Origin: Rodentibacter abscessus
Lineage (GTDB): Bacteria > Pseudomonadota > Gammaproteobacteria > Enterobacterales > Pasteurellaceae
NCBI RefSeq assembly: GCF_047160095.1
Contig: NZ_AP038785.1
Location: 1,550,001-1,614,000, forward strand
Length of the DNA: 64,000 nt
Reading direction: 5' to 3'
Below the pieces are notes generated by a model. It had not been told where the DNA came from, searched no databases, and saw nothing but the letters and a program-made list of their open reading frames with translations. Position 1 is the first letter of the stretch. Each line of letters opens with the position of its first letter. Of the stretch, positions 7,761-18,005 are shown in pieces. Position numbers and translations under genes: made by a program.

Positions 7761-8471
7761 ATGAAAAAAACCTATTTTATTTCAGATCTTCACCTCAGTG
7801 AAACACAGCCGGAATTGACCGCACTTTTCTTGGATTTTATGCAAAATCTCGCGCCAAACGCCGAGCGTGTTTATATTCTTGGCGATTTATTCGATTTTTG
7901 GATTGGCGATGATGAGCAATCAACATTAATCGAACAGGTGAAGCTTGCGATAAAAAATATCACTAAAAAAGGCGTACTTTGCTATTTTATTCACGGTAAT
8001 CGGGATTTTTTGATTGGCAAGCGTTTCGCCCAAGAAACCGGCATCACATTGCTGCCCGATTACCAATTGATCGATCTTTATGGCACGCCAACCCTACTTT
8101 GCCACGGCGATACCCTCTGCACGGACGATGTAAAATACCAACAATTTCGTCAAAAAGTGCATCAAAAATGGCGTCAGTGGTTCTTCTTGCATTTACCATT
8201 AAAAGTGCGGTTAAAAATCGCCGAGAAAATTCGCGCAAAAAGCAAACGGGATAAAATGAGTAAATCAAGTGAGATAATGGATGTCAATCTCCCCTTTACA
8301 TTAGAAACGATGCATCAATTTAATGCTCCGTTATTGATTCATGGGCACACTCATCGTGAAGCGATTCATCAATATGAAAACCAAAAACGCATTGTACTTG
8401 GTGATTGGAAAATCGATTATGCTTCTATATTGGTTGCGGAAGAAAATGGTGAGTGTTACTTTCTGAAGTGA
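7761..8471 (+). CDS. lpxH: UDP-2,3-diacylglucosamine hydrolase LpxH
   Basis: A 236-residue calcineurin-like metallophosphoesterase that hydrolyses UDP-2,3-diacylglucosamine to lipid X plus UMP, step four of lipid A synthesis, at the membrane face. Metal-binding motifs are complete: DLHL (D9, H11), GDLFDFWIGDD (D42), GNRD (N80) and the C-terminal HGHTHRE. It is divergent from plsC, with a short shared promoter region of about 86 bp. Confidence 0.96.
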   Translation: MKKTYFISDLHLSETQPELTALFLDFMQNLAPNAERVYILGDLFDFWIGDDEQSTLIEQVKLAIKNITKKGVLCYFIHGNRDFLIGKRFAQETGITLLPDYQLIDLYGTPTLLCHGDTLCTDDVKYQQFRQKVHQKWRQWFFLHLPLKVRLKIAEKIRAKSKRDKMSKSSEIMDVNLPFTLETMHQFNAPLLIHGHTHREAIHQYENQKRIVLGDWKIDYASILVAEENGECYFLK

Positions 8472-8604
8472 TTTCAAAGTGCGGTTGAAAATATGGTTAA
8501 TTTTTCAATTGCACATTGCTCCATTTACCTTTTTTAATGACTTAGATCTATTATGATAAAGCGACTCATCAATTTGACAAGTAAATTTATTCCGCCAAAC
8601 CATA

Positions 8605-8620
8605 GCGCAAACGTTTTCGT
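8605..8620 (+). promoter_or_regulatory. PurR operator upstream of purL
   Basis: GCGCAAACGTTTTCGT matches the 16-bp enterobacterial PurR consensus ACGCAAACGTTTTCGT at 15 of 16 positions. It ends 65 bp upstream of the purL ATG. PurR bound to hypoxanthine or guanine represses purine synthesis genes, so purL here is very likely in the PurR regulon. Confidence 0.9.
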
Positions 8621-8685
8621 TTTTGGCGTTTTCCTTTATAATGGCGCACAATTTTCGTTTCCATTCAAACTCAAAGGAAATCTTT

Positions 8686-11600
8686 ATGTTTCAAATTTTT
8701 CGTGGCTCTCCTGCCCTTTCTGAATTCCGTATTAATGGTTTAATGCACAAGTTCCGACAAAATGATGTGCCGGTGCAATCCGTCTATGCCGAATACGTGC
8801 ATTTTGCGGAACTCAATACGCCACTTTCCGCCGAACAAGAAAGCAAACTTAAAGCCTTACTCCACTATGGACCGACCCTCACAGAACACGAAGCAAAAGG
8901 TGAAACTTTCATTGTGATTCCGCGTATCGGTACGATTTCCTCTTGGTCGTCAAAAGCGACTGACATCGCACATAATTGCGGCTTAAAAGAAGTGGCTCGC
9001 ATTGAGCGGGGATTGGCGTATTATTTCGAATTTAGCCAAAAGTTAGATGAAAAAACACAAGAAAAATTAACCGCACTTTTACACGACAGAATGATGGAAA
9101 CCGTTATTCGTGATGCAAAAGAGGCGGAAATTTTATTCCGCCATCAAGCGCCAAAACCTTTCACCACGGTGGATATTTTAGGCGGCGGTCGTAAAGCATT
9201 AGAAGCGGCGAATATTGAATTGGGTCTCGCATTGGCAGAAGATGAAATGGATTATTTGGTGGAAAATTTCACCGCACTTGGACGCAATCCGAACGATATT
9301 GAACTTTATATGTTCGCCCAAGCCAATTCCGAACACTGTCGCCACAAAATCTTTAATGCAGACTGGGTCATTGACGGCGAAAAACAAGATAAATCCCTGT
9401 TCAAAATGATCAAAAATACCTTTGAGAAAACCCCCGATTTCGTACTTTCAGCCTATAAAGATAATGCGGCGGTGATGGAAGGCTCAAAAGTCGGTCGCTT
9501 CTTTGCCGATCAAGACGGGCAATATCGTTACCACAACGAAGATACCCACATTTTAATGAAAGTCGAAACCCACAACCATCCGACTGCAATTTCTCCATTC
9601 CCGGGAGCGGCGACAGGTTCCGGTGGTGAAATTCGTGATGAGGGCGCAACCGGTCGCGGCGCAAAACCAAAAGCAGGCTTAACCGGCTTTTCCGTATCAA
9701 ATTTAGTGATTCCAAACTTTGAACAACCTTGGGAAAATCCTCTTTCCAAACCGAATCGAATTGCTTCGGCATTAGATATTATGCTCGAAGGCCCACTCGG
9801 CGGTGCGGCTTTCAACAATGAATTCGGTCGCCCGGCATTACTCGGTTATTTCCGCACCTACGAAGAGAAAGTAAACAGTTTCAACGGTGAAGAAGTTCGC
9901 GGCTACCACAAACCGATTATGTTGGCGGGTGGTATCGGTAATATTCGTGCCGAACACGTGCAAAAAGGTGAAATTCCTGTCGGCGCGAAACTGATCGTAT
10001 TAGGCGGTCCGGCAATGAATATCGGTTTAGGTGGCGGTGCCGCTTCTTCAATGGACAGCGGCAAATCCAAAGAAGATTTAGATTTCGCCTCGGTTCAACG
10101 TGAAAACCCTGAAATGGAACGCCGCTGCCAAGAAGTGATCGACCGCTGTTGGCAACTAGGTGATGACAACCCGATTTTATTCATTCACGATGTGGGCGCC
10201 GGCGGTTTATCCAATGCTATGCCGGAATTGGTGCATGATGGTGAACGTGGCGGTAAATTCGATTTACGTTCTATCCTTTGCGATGAAAAAGGAATGTCGC
10301 CGCTCGAAATTTGGTGCAATGAATCGCAAGAACGCTATGTACTCGCCGTTGCACCGGAAAAACTTGAATTATTCACCGCACTTTGCGAACGCGAACGTGC
10401 GCCCTTTGCAGTAATCGGTGAAGCGACCGAAGAAAAACACTTAACCTTGCATGATAGCCATTTTGGCAATGATCCGATTGATTTGCCTATGAACGTATTA
10501 CTCGGTAAAACGCCGAAAATGACCCGCAACGTGCAATCAAGTGCGGTCAAAAATTCCCCTGTTTTACAAGACGACATTGAATTAAAAGAAGCCCTTCACC
10601 GCGTGTTACGTTTACCTGTCGTAGCTGAAAAAACCTTCTTAATTACTATCGGAGACCGTTCGGTAACCGGTATGGTGGCACGCGATCAAATGGTAGGCCC
10701 ATGGCAAATTCCCGTATCTGATGTGGCGGTAACCACCGCAAGCCTTGATAGCTATCACGGTGAAGCAATGGCAATGGGAGAACGTGCGCCGGTCGCATTA
10801 CTTGATTTCGGCGCATCGGCTCGTTTGGCTGTCGCAGAATCCATCACAAACATTGCCGCGACAAATATCGGTGATATTAAACGTATCAAACTTTCTGCAA
10901 ACTGGATGTCCGCCGCAGGACACGGCGGTGAAGATGCCGGTCTTTACGAAGCGGTGAAAGCCGTGGGCGAAGAACTTTGTCCTGCACTTGGACTTACCAT
11001 TCCGGTGGGTAAAGATTCGATGTCGATGAAAACCAGCTGGATTGACAATGGCGAGAAGAAAACCGTAACGGCTCCGCTTTCCTTAGTTATCAGTGCATTT
11101 GCCCGTGTAGAAGATGTGCGTAAAACAATCACTCCACAACTTCGCACCGATAAAGGAACATCCCGCTTATTATTAATTGATTTAGGCGAAGGAAAAAATC
11201 GCCTTGGTGCGACCGCACTTGCTCAAGTTTATAAACAACTCGGTGACAAACCTGCCGATGTCGTGAATGTAAACAGCTTGAAAAATTTCTTCAATGCGAT
11301 GCAAACCCTTGTCGCAGAAGGTAAATTATTGGCTTACCACGACCGCTCGGACGGCGGTTTAATTGCCACCTTGGCAGAAATGGCGTTTGCCGGTAACTGT
11401 GGTGTGGAAGTAGATATTTCGGCACTGGGTGATAACGATCTTGCCGTGTTATTCAATGAGGAATTAGGTGCTGTAATCCAAGTAGCGGAAAACGAACTAA
11501 GTTCGGTACGTGAAATCTTAAAAAACCACGATTTATTGTCTCTCACGCACGAAATCGGCACAGCCACTAACGATAATCGAATTGAAATCGCACGCGGCAA

Positions 11601-12579
11601 CAAAAAATTACTCAGTGAAAAACGCTCCGAATTACGTGGTATTTGGGCAGAACTCACTCACCAAATACAACGATTACGTGATAACCCTGAATGTGCCGAT
11701 CAAGAATTTGAAACGAAAAAAGATCAGGAAAACAAAGGCTTATCCGCATTCTTAACTTACAATCCGAATGAAGATATTGCCGCCCCTTACATCGCCAAAG
11801 GAGTGAAACCTAAAGTCGCCGTATTACGTGAACAAGGGGTAAACAGCCACGTAGAAATGGCAGCGGCATTTGACCGCGCCGGCTTTGCGGCGATCGATGT
11901 TCATATGAGCGATTTAATGGCTGGTCGTTATCATTTAAACGACTTTAACGCAATGGTTGCTTGTGGCGGCTTCTCTTACGGTGATGTACTCGGTGCGGGT
12001 GGCGGTTGGGCAAAATCAATTTTGTTCAACCCACAATTACGCGATCAATTCAGTCAATTCTTCGCCAATGAAAACACCCTTTCATTGGGCGTGTGTAACG
12101 GCTGTCAATTTATCTCAACCCTTGCCGAAATTATCCCCGGTGCAGAAAACTGGCCACGTTTCGTTCGCAACAAATCCGAACGTTTTGAGGCACGTGCGGC
12201 GATGGTGAAAATCAACGACACCGACTCCTTATGGTTCCAAGGTATGGCAGGTTCACATATGCCGATTGCCGTATCTCACGGAGAAGGGAGAGTAGAATTT
12301 AAAACACCGGAAAATTTAACCGCACTTCAAACCCAAAACCTGATTGTGGCACAATACATCGATAGCCGTTTGAACGTTACCGAAACCTATCCGGCAAACC
12401 CAAATGGTTCCGTTTTAGGTATTACTGCAATCACGAACGCAGACGGACGCATCGCCGCTATGATGCCACACCCGGAACGCGTATTCCGAGCCGTAAGCAA
12501 TTCTTGGTATCCGGAAGATTGGAGCGAAGACGGTGCTTGGATGCGGTTGTTTAGAAATGCGAGGGTCGCATTAAAATAG
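8686..12579 (+). CDS. purL: Phosphoribosylformylglycinamidine synthase PurL
   Basis: A large single-chain FGAM synthase (1297 residues; the E. coli enzyme has 1295). It converts FGAR, glutamine and ATP to FGAM in the fourth step of purine synthesis. The N-terminal domain leads into two ATP-binding halves (HNHPTAISPFPGAATGSGGEI and AAGHGGEDAGLYEAVKAVGE are typical segments) and a C-terminal class I glutaminase domain from about residue 1040, with the nucleophile C1137 in LGVCNGCQFIS. The ATG at 8686 follows an AAAGGAAA site and matches the family; the frame extends 21 codons upstream into the promoter region. Confidence 0.98.
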   Translation: MFQIFRGSPALSEFRINGLMHKFRQNDVPVQSVYAEYVHFAELNTPLSAEQESKLKALLHYGPTLTEHEAKGETFIVIPRIGTISSWSSKATDIAHNCGLKEVARIERGLAYYFEFSQKLDEKTQEKLTALLHDRMMETVIRDAKEAEILFRHQAPKPFTTVDILGGGRKALEAANIELGLALAEDEMDYLVENFTALGRNPNDIELYMFAQANSEHCRHKIFNADWVIDGEKQDKSLFKMIKNTFEKTPDFVLSAYKDNAAVMEGSKVGRFFADQDGQYRYHNEDTHILMKVETHNHPTAISPFPGAATGSGGEIRDEGATGRGAKPKAGLTGFSVSNLVIPNFEQPWENPLSKPNRIASALDIMLEGPLGGAAFNNEFGRPALLGYFRTYEEKVNSFNGEEVRGYHKPIMLAGGIGNIRAEHVQKGEIPVGAKLIVLGGPAMNIGLGGGAASSMDSGKSKEDLDFASVQRENPEMERRCQEVIDRCWQLGDDNPILFIHDVGAGGLSNAMPELVHDGERGGKFDLRSILCDEKGMSPLEIWCNESQERYVLAVAPEKLELFTALCERERAPFAVIGEATEEKHLTLHDSHFGNDPIDLPMNVLLGKTPKMTRNVQSSAVKNSPVLQDDIELKEALHRVLRLPVVAEKTFLITIGDRSVTGMVARDQMVGPWQIPVSDVAVTTASLDSYHGEAMAMGERAPVALLDFGASARLAVAESITNIAATNIGDIKRIKLSANWMSAAGHGGEDAGLYEAVKAVGEELCPALGLTIPVGKDSMSMKTSWIDNGEKKTVTAPLSLVISAFARVEDVRKTITPQLRTDKGTSRLLLIDLGEGKNRLGATALAQVYKQLGDKPADVVNVNSLKNFFNAMQTLVAEGKLLAYHDRSDGGLIATLAEMAFAGNCGVEVDISALGDNDLAVLFNEELGAVIQVAENELSSVREILKNHDLLSLTHEIGTATNDNRIEIARGNKKLLSEKRSELRGIWAELTHQIQRLRDNPECADQEFETKKDQENKGLSAFLTYNPNEDIAAPYIAKGVKPKVAVLREQGVNSHVEMAAAFDRAGFAAIDVHMSDLMAGRYHLNDFNAMVACGGFSYGDVLGAGGGWAKSILFNPQLRDQFSQFFANENTLSLGVCNGCQFISTLAEIIPGAENWPRFVRNKSERFEARAAMVKINDTDSLWFQGMAGSHMPIAVSHGEGRVEFKTPENLTALQTQNLIVAQYIDSRLNVTETYPANPNGSVLGITAITNADGRIAAMMPHPERVFRAVSNSWYPEDWSEDGAWMRLFRNARVALK

Positions 12580-12618
12580 TGATAAATATTATTTATTGTT
12601 AAATTCAACTTACTGAAA

Positions 12619-12651
12619 AAGGGAAAGCCAACATTTAATTGGTTTTCCCTT
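12619..12651 (+). terminator. Terminator of purL
   Basis: A 13-bp stem with one mismatch (AAGGGAAAGCCAA at 12619-12631, TTGGTTTTCCCTT at 12639-12651), followed by TCTTATTT. It lies 40 bp past the purL stop. Confidence 0.75.
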
Positions 12652-12655
12652 CTTA

Positions 12656-12898
12656 TTTAGATAACTTATATTCGGTGTAATGGACAAAATCTAACCGTTC
12701 TCTAAAAATTTAACCAAAACATCAAGGTTCATTTTCGATACTTCATTGAACCCAGCTATTCTAATTGTAGGCATCGCCCAACTTATGAGAGCAACTCAAA
12801 GTGCGGTCACAAATCTTTAAATTTTGAATACCGGCTTGCCAACATTGTCGTGAACATAACAATCGTTCAAAGTGATTGTGTATAATTTTCTGAACGTT
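12656..12898. other. Gap between convergent purL and mutS
   Basis: No intact gene. It holds one Haemophilus-type USS (near 12800) and, on the minus strand, a 27-codon open frame (12691-12774) reading MPTIRIAGFNEVSKMNLDVL, which looks like the start of a small tautomerase-like or DUF1904-like protein and may be a gene remnant. Nothing else was recognised. Confidence 0.4.
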
Positions 12899-15484
12899 TT
12901 AATTCACCATTTTCTTTAACTGATACAAATAAGCCAAAGCTTGTTTTGGGCTGAGTTCATCGGGATCGAGTTTTTCAATGGCTTCACGTAAAGCATCATT
13001 TTCTTGTTCAAACATTAATTCCCCTTGATTTTGATTGGTTTCACGCAAAGCTTGAATTTGCTGATCCGCCGAATGTCCTGAGATTTTCTCTAGGTGAGTT
13101 AATCTTTGTTTTGCCAATTTAATGACGGATTGTGGCACGCCTGCCAATGCCGCCACCGCCAAACCGTAGCTTTTGCTGGCTGCCCCTTCTTGTACCGCAT
13201 GCATAAAAGCAATGGAGTTGTTATGTTCTAAGGCATCCAAATGCACATTTTTAATGCCTTCAAACTGTTCCGGTAGGGCGGTGAGTTCAAAATAATGCGT
13301 GGCAAATAAAGTGAGGGAACGAATTTTTTTCGCCAACCATTCCGCACAGGCCCAAGCAAGAGAAAGCCCGTCATAGGTGGAAGTTCCACGCCCTATTTCA
13401 TCAATAAGAACAAGGCTTTGAGCCGTAGCTTGATGAAGAATATTTGCCATTTCCGTCATTTCCACCATAAAAGTGGAACGACCGGAGGCGAGATCATCCG
13501 AGGCACCGATACGGGTGAAAATGCGATCGATTATGCCGATTCGTGCGCTATCTGCCGGCACAAAACTGCCGATATACGCCATCAGTGTGATCAATGCGGT
13601 TTGGCGCATATAAGTGCTTTTTCCCCCCATATTAGGGCCGGTGATAATCAACAGATGGCGATCCGAATTTAATTCAACGGGGTTCGCAATAAACGGTTCT
13701 TTTAGAACCTGTTCAACAACAGGATGACGACCGTTCTCAATGCTTACACGAATGTCATCACTGAAAGTCGGCATCACGTAGTTTAAGGTATCGGCACGCT
13801 CTGCCAAGTTCACCAATACATCAAGCTCCGACAACGTCAGGCTGGCTAGCTGCAATGCACCTAAATGCGGTAACAATAAATCAAACAATTCATCGTAAAG
13901 TTGTTTTTCCAATGCCAATGCCGCTCCTTTCGATTTCAGTACCTTGTCTTCATATTCTTTGAGCTCGGGGATAATATAACGCTCGGCATTTTTCAACGTT
14001 TGGCGGCGTACGTAATGAATCGGTGCTTTATGCGCTTGACCTTGGCTGATTTGAATGTAATAACCGTGCACCGCATTAAAGCCGATTTTAAGCGTATCGA
14101 TTCCCGTACTTTCGCGCTCACGTTTTTCAAGATTTTCAAGATATTGTGTTGCACCGTCAGAAAGGGCCCGCCATTCATCCAATTCACTATTGTAGCCTTC
14201 TGCAATCACGCCGCCATCACGAATTAATAAAGGCGGTGTCTCGATAATCGCACGTTGGAGCAGATCGTATTGCTCGCTAAAATCACTAATTTGATTGAAA
14301 AGTGCGGTTAAAAACGGGGGTGTTTTTTGTTGAATAATAGAACTTAACTCAGGAATTTGAGCCAATGCGGTGCGCAAACGTGTTAAATCACGCGGACGTG
14401 CGGAACGCAATGCAACACGGGCTAAAATACGTTCCATATCCCCGACTTGTTGTAAATAAGGTTGCAATTCACCAACAAGATCAAAGTTAAGAATTTCCGC
14501 AATAGTTTGTTGCCGTTGTTGTAATTTTTGCATATTGCGAATAGGTTGATGAATCCAACGTTTCAACAATCGGCTCCCCATTGGGGTAACACATTTATCC
14601 AATACGGAAGCCAAGGTATTTTCTGTTCCGCCGGCAAGGTTTTGTGTAAGTTCTAAATTACGGCGTGTTGCCGCATCAAGTTGAACACAGTCTTGATTTT
14701 GAATCACACTGATACTTTGAATGTGCGGTAATGCCGTGCGTTGGGTTTCTTTTGCGTATTGCAACAGGCAGCCTGCCGCACTCAAACCAAGCGGTGATTT
14801 TTCCACCCCAAAGGCGTGCAAATCTTTTGTTCCAAATTGACGGTTTAACAAGGTGATCGCGGTGCTGAGTTCAAATTCCCAAATAGGTCGGCGACGCAAG
14901 CCTTTACAATGTTCAATCGCTGCCATTTCACTGAAATCTTCACAGTAAAGCAGTTCAACCGGCGCAATGCGTTGCAATTCTGCCCGTAAGGTTTCTTTAT
15001 CTGAAGGCTCACAAAGTTGAAAACGCCCGGAAGTCATATCCAATGTCGCCAAACCGAATTTATCTTTTTCTTGGTACACGGCGGCAATCAGATTATCCTG
15101 CCGTTCCGGTAATAAGGCTTCATCACTCACTGTGCCTGGTGTAACAATGCGTACGATTTGACGTTCAACAGGCCCTTTACTTGTAGCAGGATCACCTACT
15201 TGTTCACAAATAGCGACAGGTTCCCCCAACTGCACCAATTTCGCCAAATAGCCTTCCACCGCGTGATAAGGCACTCCCGCCATAGGAATTGGTTGCCCTG
15301 CCGATTGCCCTCGCTTCGTTAAAGAAATATCCAATAGTGCGGCGGCTTTCTTCGCATCATCATAAAACAGCTCATAGAAATCCCCCATTCGATAAAACAA
15401 CAAAATATCCGGATTCTCCGCTTTAAGCTTGAGATATTGCTGCATCATTGGGGTGTGTTGAGAAAAATTTTCTTCTGAAATCAT
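12899..15484 (-). CDS. mutS: DNA mismatch repair protein MutS
   Basis: An 861-residue mismatch sensor. The mismatch-binding Phe-X-Glu motif is F36-Y37-E38 in GDFYELFYDD; clamp and lever domains follow. The C-terminal ABC-type ATPase carries Walker A GPNMGGKST (about residue 616) and the LIDEIGRGTSTYDGLSLAWA signature. The length agrees with E. coli MutS (853), and the C-terminal helix-turn-helix and tetramerisation tail are present, so it appears fully functional. It is transcribed in the same direction as pldB and asd, with a 111-bp gap before it that may hold its own promoter. Confidence 0.98.
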   Translation of the reverse strand: MISEENFSQHTPMMQQYLKLKAENPDILLFYRMGDFYELFYDDAKKAAALLDISLTKRGQSAGQPIPMAGVPYHAVEGYLAKLVQLGEPVAICEQVGDPATSKGPVERQIVRIVTPGTVSDEALLPERQDNLIAAVYQEKDKFGLATLDMTSGRFQLCEPSDKETLRAELQRIAPVELLYCEDFSEMAAIEHCKGLRRRPIWEFELSTAITLLNRQFGTKDLHAFGVEKSPLGLSAAGCLLQYAKETQRTALPHIQSISVIQNQDCVQLDAATRRNLELTQNLAGGTENTLASVLDKCVTPMGSRLLKRWIHQPIRNMQKLQQRQQTIAEILNFDLVGELQPYLQQVGDMERILARVALRSARPRDLTRLRTALAQIPELSSIIQQKTPPFLTALFNQISDFSEQYDLLQRAIIETPPLLIRDGGVIAEGYNSELDEWRALSDGATQYLENLEKRERESTGIDTLKIGFNAVHGYYIQISQGQAHKAPIHYVRRQTLKNAERYIIPELKEYEDKVLKSKGAALALEKQLYDELFDLLLPHLGALQLASLTLSELDVLVNLAERADTLNYVMPTFSDDIRVSIENGRHPVVEQVLKEPFIANPVELNSDRHLLIITGPNMGGKSTYMRQTALITLMAYIGSFVPADSARIGIIDRIFTRIGASDDLASGRSTFMVEMTEMANILHQATAQSLVLIDEIGRGTSTYDGLSLAWACAEWLAKKIRSLTLFATHYFELTALPEQFEGIKNVHLDALEHNNSIAFMHAVQEGAASKSYGLAVAALAGVPQSVIKLAKQRLTHLEKISGHSADQQIQALRETNQNQGELMFEQENDALREAIEKLDPDELSPKQALAYLYQLKKMVN

Positions 15485-15595
15485 TAAGTTACCTGTTTTA
15501 GACTAAGAAAATAGACAAAAATATGATGAATAAATGTAGGGTATTTTAGGACTTGAGAAAGAAAAAAGCCAATAGCAATCAAGAACAAATTCAAA

Positions 15596-16540
15596 TTATC
15601 CCTTTTCAAAAAATTGAGTTATTTGGTTCATCACTTTTGATCTTAACTCATCCCGTTCAAATAAAATCTCGTGTTTCGCGTTCTGTACCGGTTCACAATG
15701 TGCATTGGGGAAAAGTGCGGTCAGTTTTTCTAAAGTTTTGTTATCTACGATTTTTTCTTTTTCCGATTGTAGTATTAACACCGGAATTTCAATACGCGGG
15801 AGAACGGTGGGTAATCGCTTAATCGCATTGAGACATAAATGTACCCAACGAAAAGTGGGGCCGCCGAGGTGAAGCTCGGTATATTTTCGATTTATCCGAT
15901 TCATCCACTTCATTCGGGTTTTACAAAAACTGAGTTCGTTATTCTCTAACTGTGCTGGCTTATAAGCGCCTTTGCCAAAAACATAACGGGTTCCCTGCCC
16001 AAGCAAATTCATTGCCGCGACAATGAGTTCATCACGAATCGGATGTTTTAGCGGTACACCGAAAAACGGGGAAGATAATACGACTTTTTCGATGTGATGA
16101 TCACAATTTGCCAAATAATAGGTAGCAATTAACGAACCAAGAGAATGGGCAAGCAAATGTCGAGTTTGATACTCAAAAAGTGCGGTCGTTTTTTCAATCA
16201 CTTTTGCCATATCATCGACATAGAAACGAAATTCATCTAAATGCCCTTTTTCCGTATCTTTTAAAAGTCTTCCCGAATAGCCTTGTCCGCGGTGATCAAA
16301 AAGCAGAACGTCATAGCCTTGATGATAAAAATCATAGGTAAGCTCCGACCATTTCAACATATTCTCCGCTCTGCCATTAACTAAAACCATCAATTTTCTG
16401 ACCGCACTTTCGTTGTGTGTGAAATGACGATAGGCAATGTTGATGTTGTTTTTTCCCACTAGAAATTGCGTGGGAAATTGCTCGAAGAAAGGCAAAAGTT
16501 CGACTAAGGCAAATTGGGTAAACTTTGGTTCTCGGATCAT
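15596..16540 (-). CDS. pldB: Alpha/beta hydrolase, lysophospholipase L2 (PldB-like)
   Basis: A 314-residue alpha/beta hydrolase of the PldB/serine aminopeptidase S33 type. The oxyanion segment (KLMVLVNGRAENMLKWSEL), the nucleophile elbow (HLLAHSLGSLIA) and a late catalytic His in NAKHEILFERDELR are all visible. PldB hydrolyses lysophospholipids at the inner membrane. The start at 16540 follows GAAG and matches relatives; the frame runs 23 codons further but has no clear ribosome site. It lies downstream of asd. Substrate specificity is inferred from the family. Confidence 0.8.
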   Translation of the reverse strand: MIREPKFTQFALVELLPFFEQFPTQFLVGKNNINIAYRHFTHNESAVRKLMVLVNGRAENMLKWSELTYDFYHQGYDVLLFDHRGQGYSGRLLKDTEKGHLDEFRFYVDDMAKVIEKTTALFEYQTRHLLAHSLGSLIATYYLANCDHHIEKVVLSSPFFGVPLKHPIRDELIVAAMNLLGQGTRYVFGKGAYKPAQLENNELSFCKTRMKWMNRINRKYTELHLGGPTFRWVHLCLNAIKRLPTVLPRIEIPVLILQSEKEKIVDNKTLEKLTALFPNAHCEPVQNAKHEILFERDELRSKVMNQITQFFEKG

Positions 16541-16621
16541 AAATACTTCAAAAAAATCTCGATAAAATAATATTCGGAGATGAGAAAGGTGCATGAAATT
16601 TCGTTTCACACACCCGATGAT

Positions 16622-17737
16622 TTATGCCACCAATTGTTTTAAAATACGGCGAACCGGCTCTGCCGCTCCCCATAATAATTGATCGCCCACAGTGAAAGCC
16701 GCCAAATATTCCGATCCCATCGCCAATTTGCGCAAGCGACCGACTGGTACGCTTAATGTACCGGTTACTTTTGCCGGAGTTAATTCGCGCAATGTGGTTT
16801 CTTTATCATTTGGAATCACTTTAACCCATTCATTATGTGACGCAATAATTTGCTCAATTTCTTCCAATGGTAAATCTTTTTTCAATTTGATGGTAAATGC
16901 TTGGCTGTGGCAACGTAATGCCCCGATACGTACGCACAAACCATCAACAGGAATCGGGTTGTCACTTAAACCCAAAATTTTGTTGGTTTCGGCATAACCT
17001 TTCCATTCTTCTTTGGTTTGCCCTGTTTCAGGAAGAAGTTTGTCGATCCAAGGAATGAGACTGCCGCCTAACGACGCACCAAAGTTTTCTGTCGGGAAGC
17101 TATCGGAACGCATTTCTGCCGTTACTTTACGTTCAATCTCTAAAATTGAAGAAGCCGGGTTTGCTAATTCCTCTTTCACAGCATCACGTAATAATCCCAT
17201 TTGTACAAGTAATTCGCGCATATTTTTCGCACCCGCCCCCGAAGCGGCTTGGTAAGTTGCTACAGAGATCCATTCTACTAAGTTTTTCTCAAATAAACCG
17301 CCGATTGCCATTAACATTAAACTCACCGTACAGTTACCACCCACGAAAGTTTTTATGCCGTTTTTCAAGCCTTCGGAAATCACGTGCTGATTCACCGGAT
17401 CTAATACGATAATCGCATCATCTTTCATACGTAATGCAGAGGCTGCATCAATCCAATAACCATCCCAACCGGTAGCTTTTAATTTTGGATAAATTTCATT
17501 TGTATAATCACCGCCTTGACAAGTAACAATGATGTCTAATTTTTTTAGTTCTTCAATATCAAAGGCGTTTTTCAATTCACCTGCATCTTTGCCACCGAAT
17601 ACCGGAGCTTTTTGTCCCGCTTGTGATGTGGTGAAGAAAATTGGGTTTATACCCACAAAATCATTTTCCTGCACCATACGATCCATTAATACGGAACCAA
17701 CCATTCCGCGCCATCCGATAAAACCGACATTTTTCAT
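16622..17737 (-). CDS. asd: Aspartate-semialdehyde dehydrogenase
   Basis: A 371-residue NADP-dependent enzyme that reduces beta-aspartyl phosphate to aspartate semialdehyde, the branch point for lysine/diaminopimelate, threonine and methionine. The Rossmann start is GFIGWRGMVGSVLMDRM, and the catalytic cysteine is C136 in GGNCTVSLML, as in other gammaproteobacterial enzymes. The start is an ATG after AAAGGAAA. I saw no lysine riboswitch in the 268 bp upstream. It bounds the accessory tps block on its left. Confidence 0.98.
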   Translation of the reverse strand: MKNVGFIGWRGMVGSVLMDRMVQENDFVGINPIFFTTSQAGQKAPVFGGKDAGELKNAFDIEELKKLDIIVTCQGGDYTNEIYPKLKATGWDGYWIDAASALRMKDDAIIVLDPVNQHVISEGLKNGIKTFVGGNCTVSLMLMAIGGLFEKNLVEWISVATYQAASGAGAKNMRELLVQMGLLRDAVKEELANPASSILEIERKVTAEMRSDSFPTENFGASLGGSLIPWIDKLLPETGQTKEEWKGYAETNKILGLSDNPIPVDGLCVRIGALRCHSQAFTIKLKKDLPLEEIEQIIASHNEWVKVIPNDKETTLRELTPAKVTGTLSVPVGRLRKLAMGSEYLAAFTVGDQLLWGAAEPVRRILKQLVA

Positions 17738-18005
17738 AAATTTTTCCTTTGTTATGTTGTGTTTGAATGGTTCTATTAATTACAAGATAGAGTAATCAAA
17801 ATCAAGTGTTTTTATCGGTAATATCAATAAATTTGTGAATTCATTAATTCCGGTCAATAAAATTCTCTTTCGGCGATTTTTTAAATAGGACAGCCTCTTC
17901 AGGAATTTTAACCGGTTATATCGGGTAAATTTTATTTGCTTTATGCCGCCCTTTTAGTAGAATCTTTCCAATTCACTAATTTATATTTTCCTACATTATT
18001 CAAAC

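Noticed and set aside
17738..18005. Lysine riboswitch upstream of asd
   Set aside because: No conserved L-box-like blocks were seen, and tpsB starts on the other side of this short gap.
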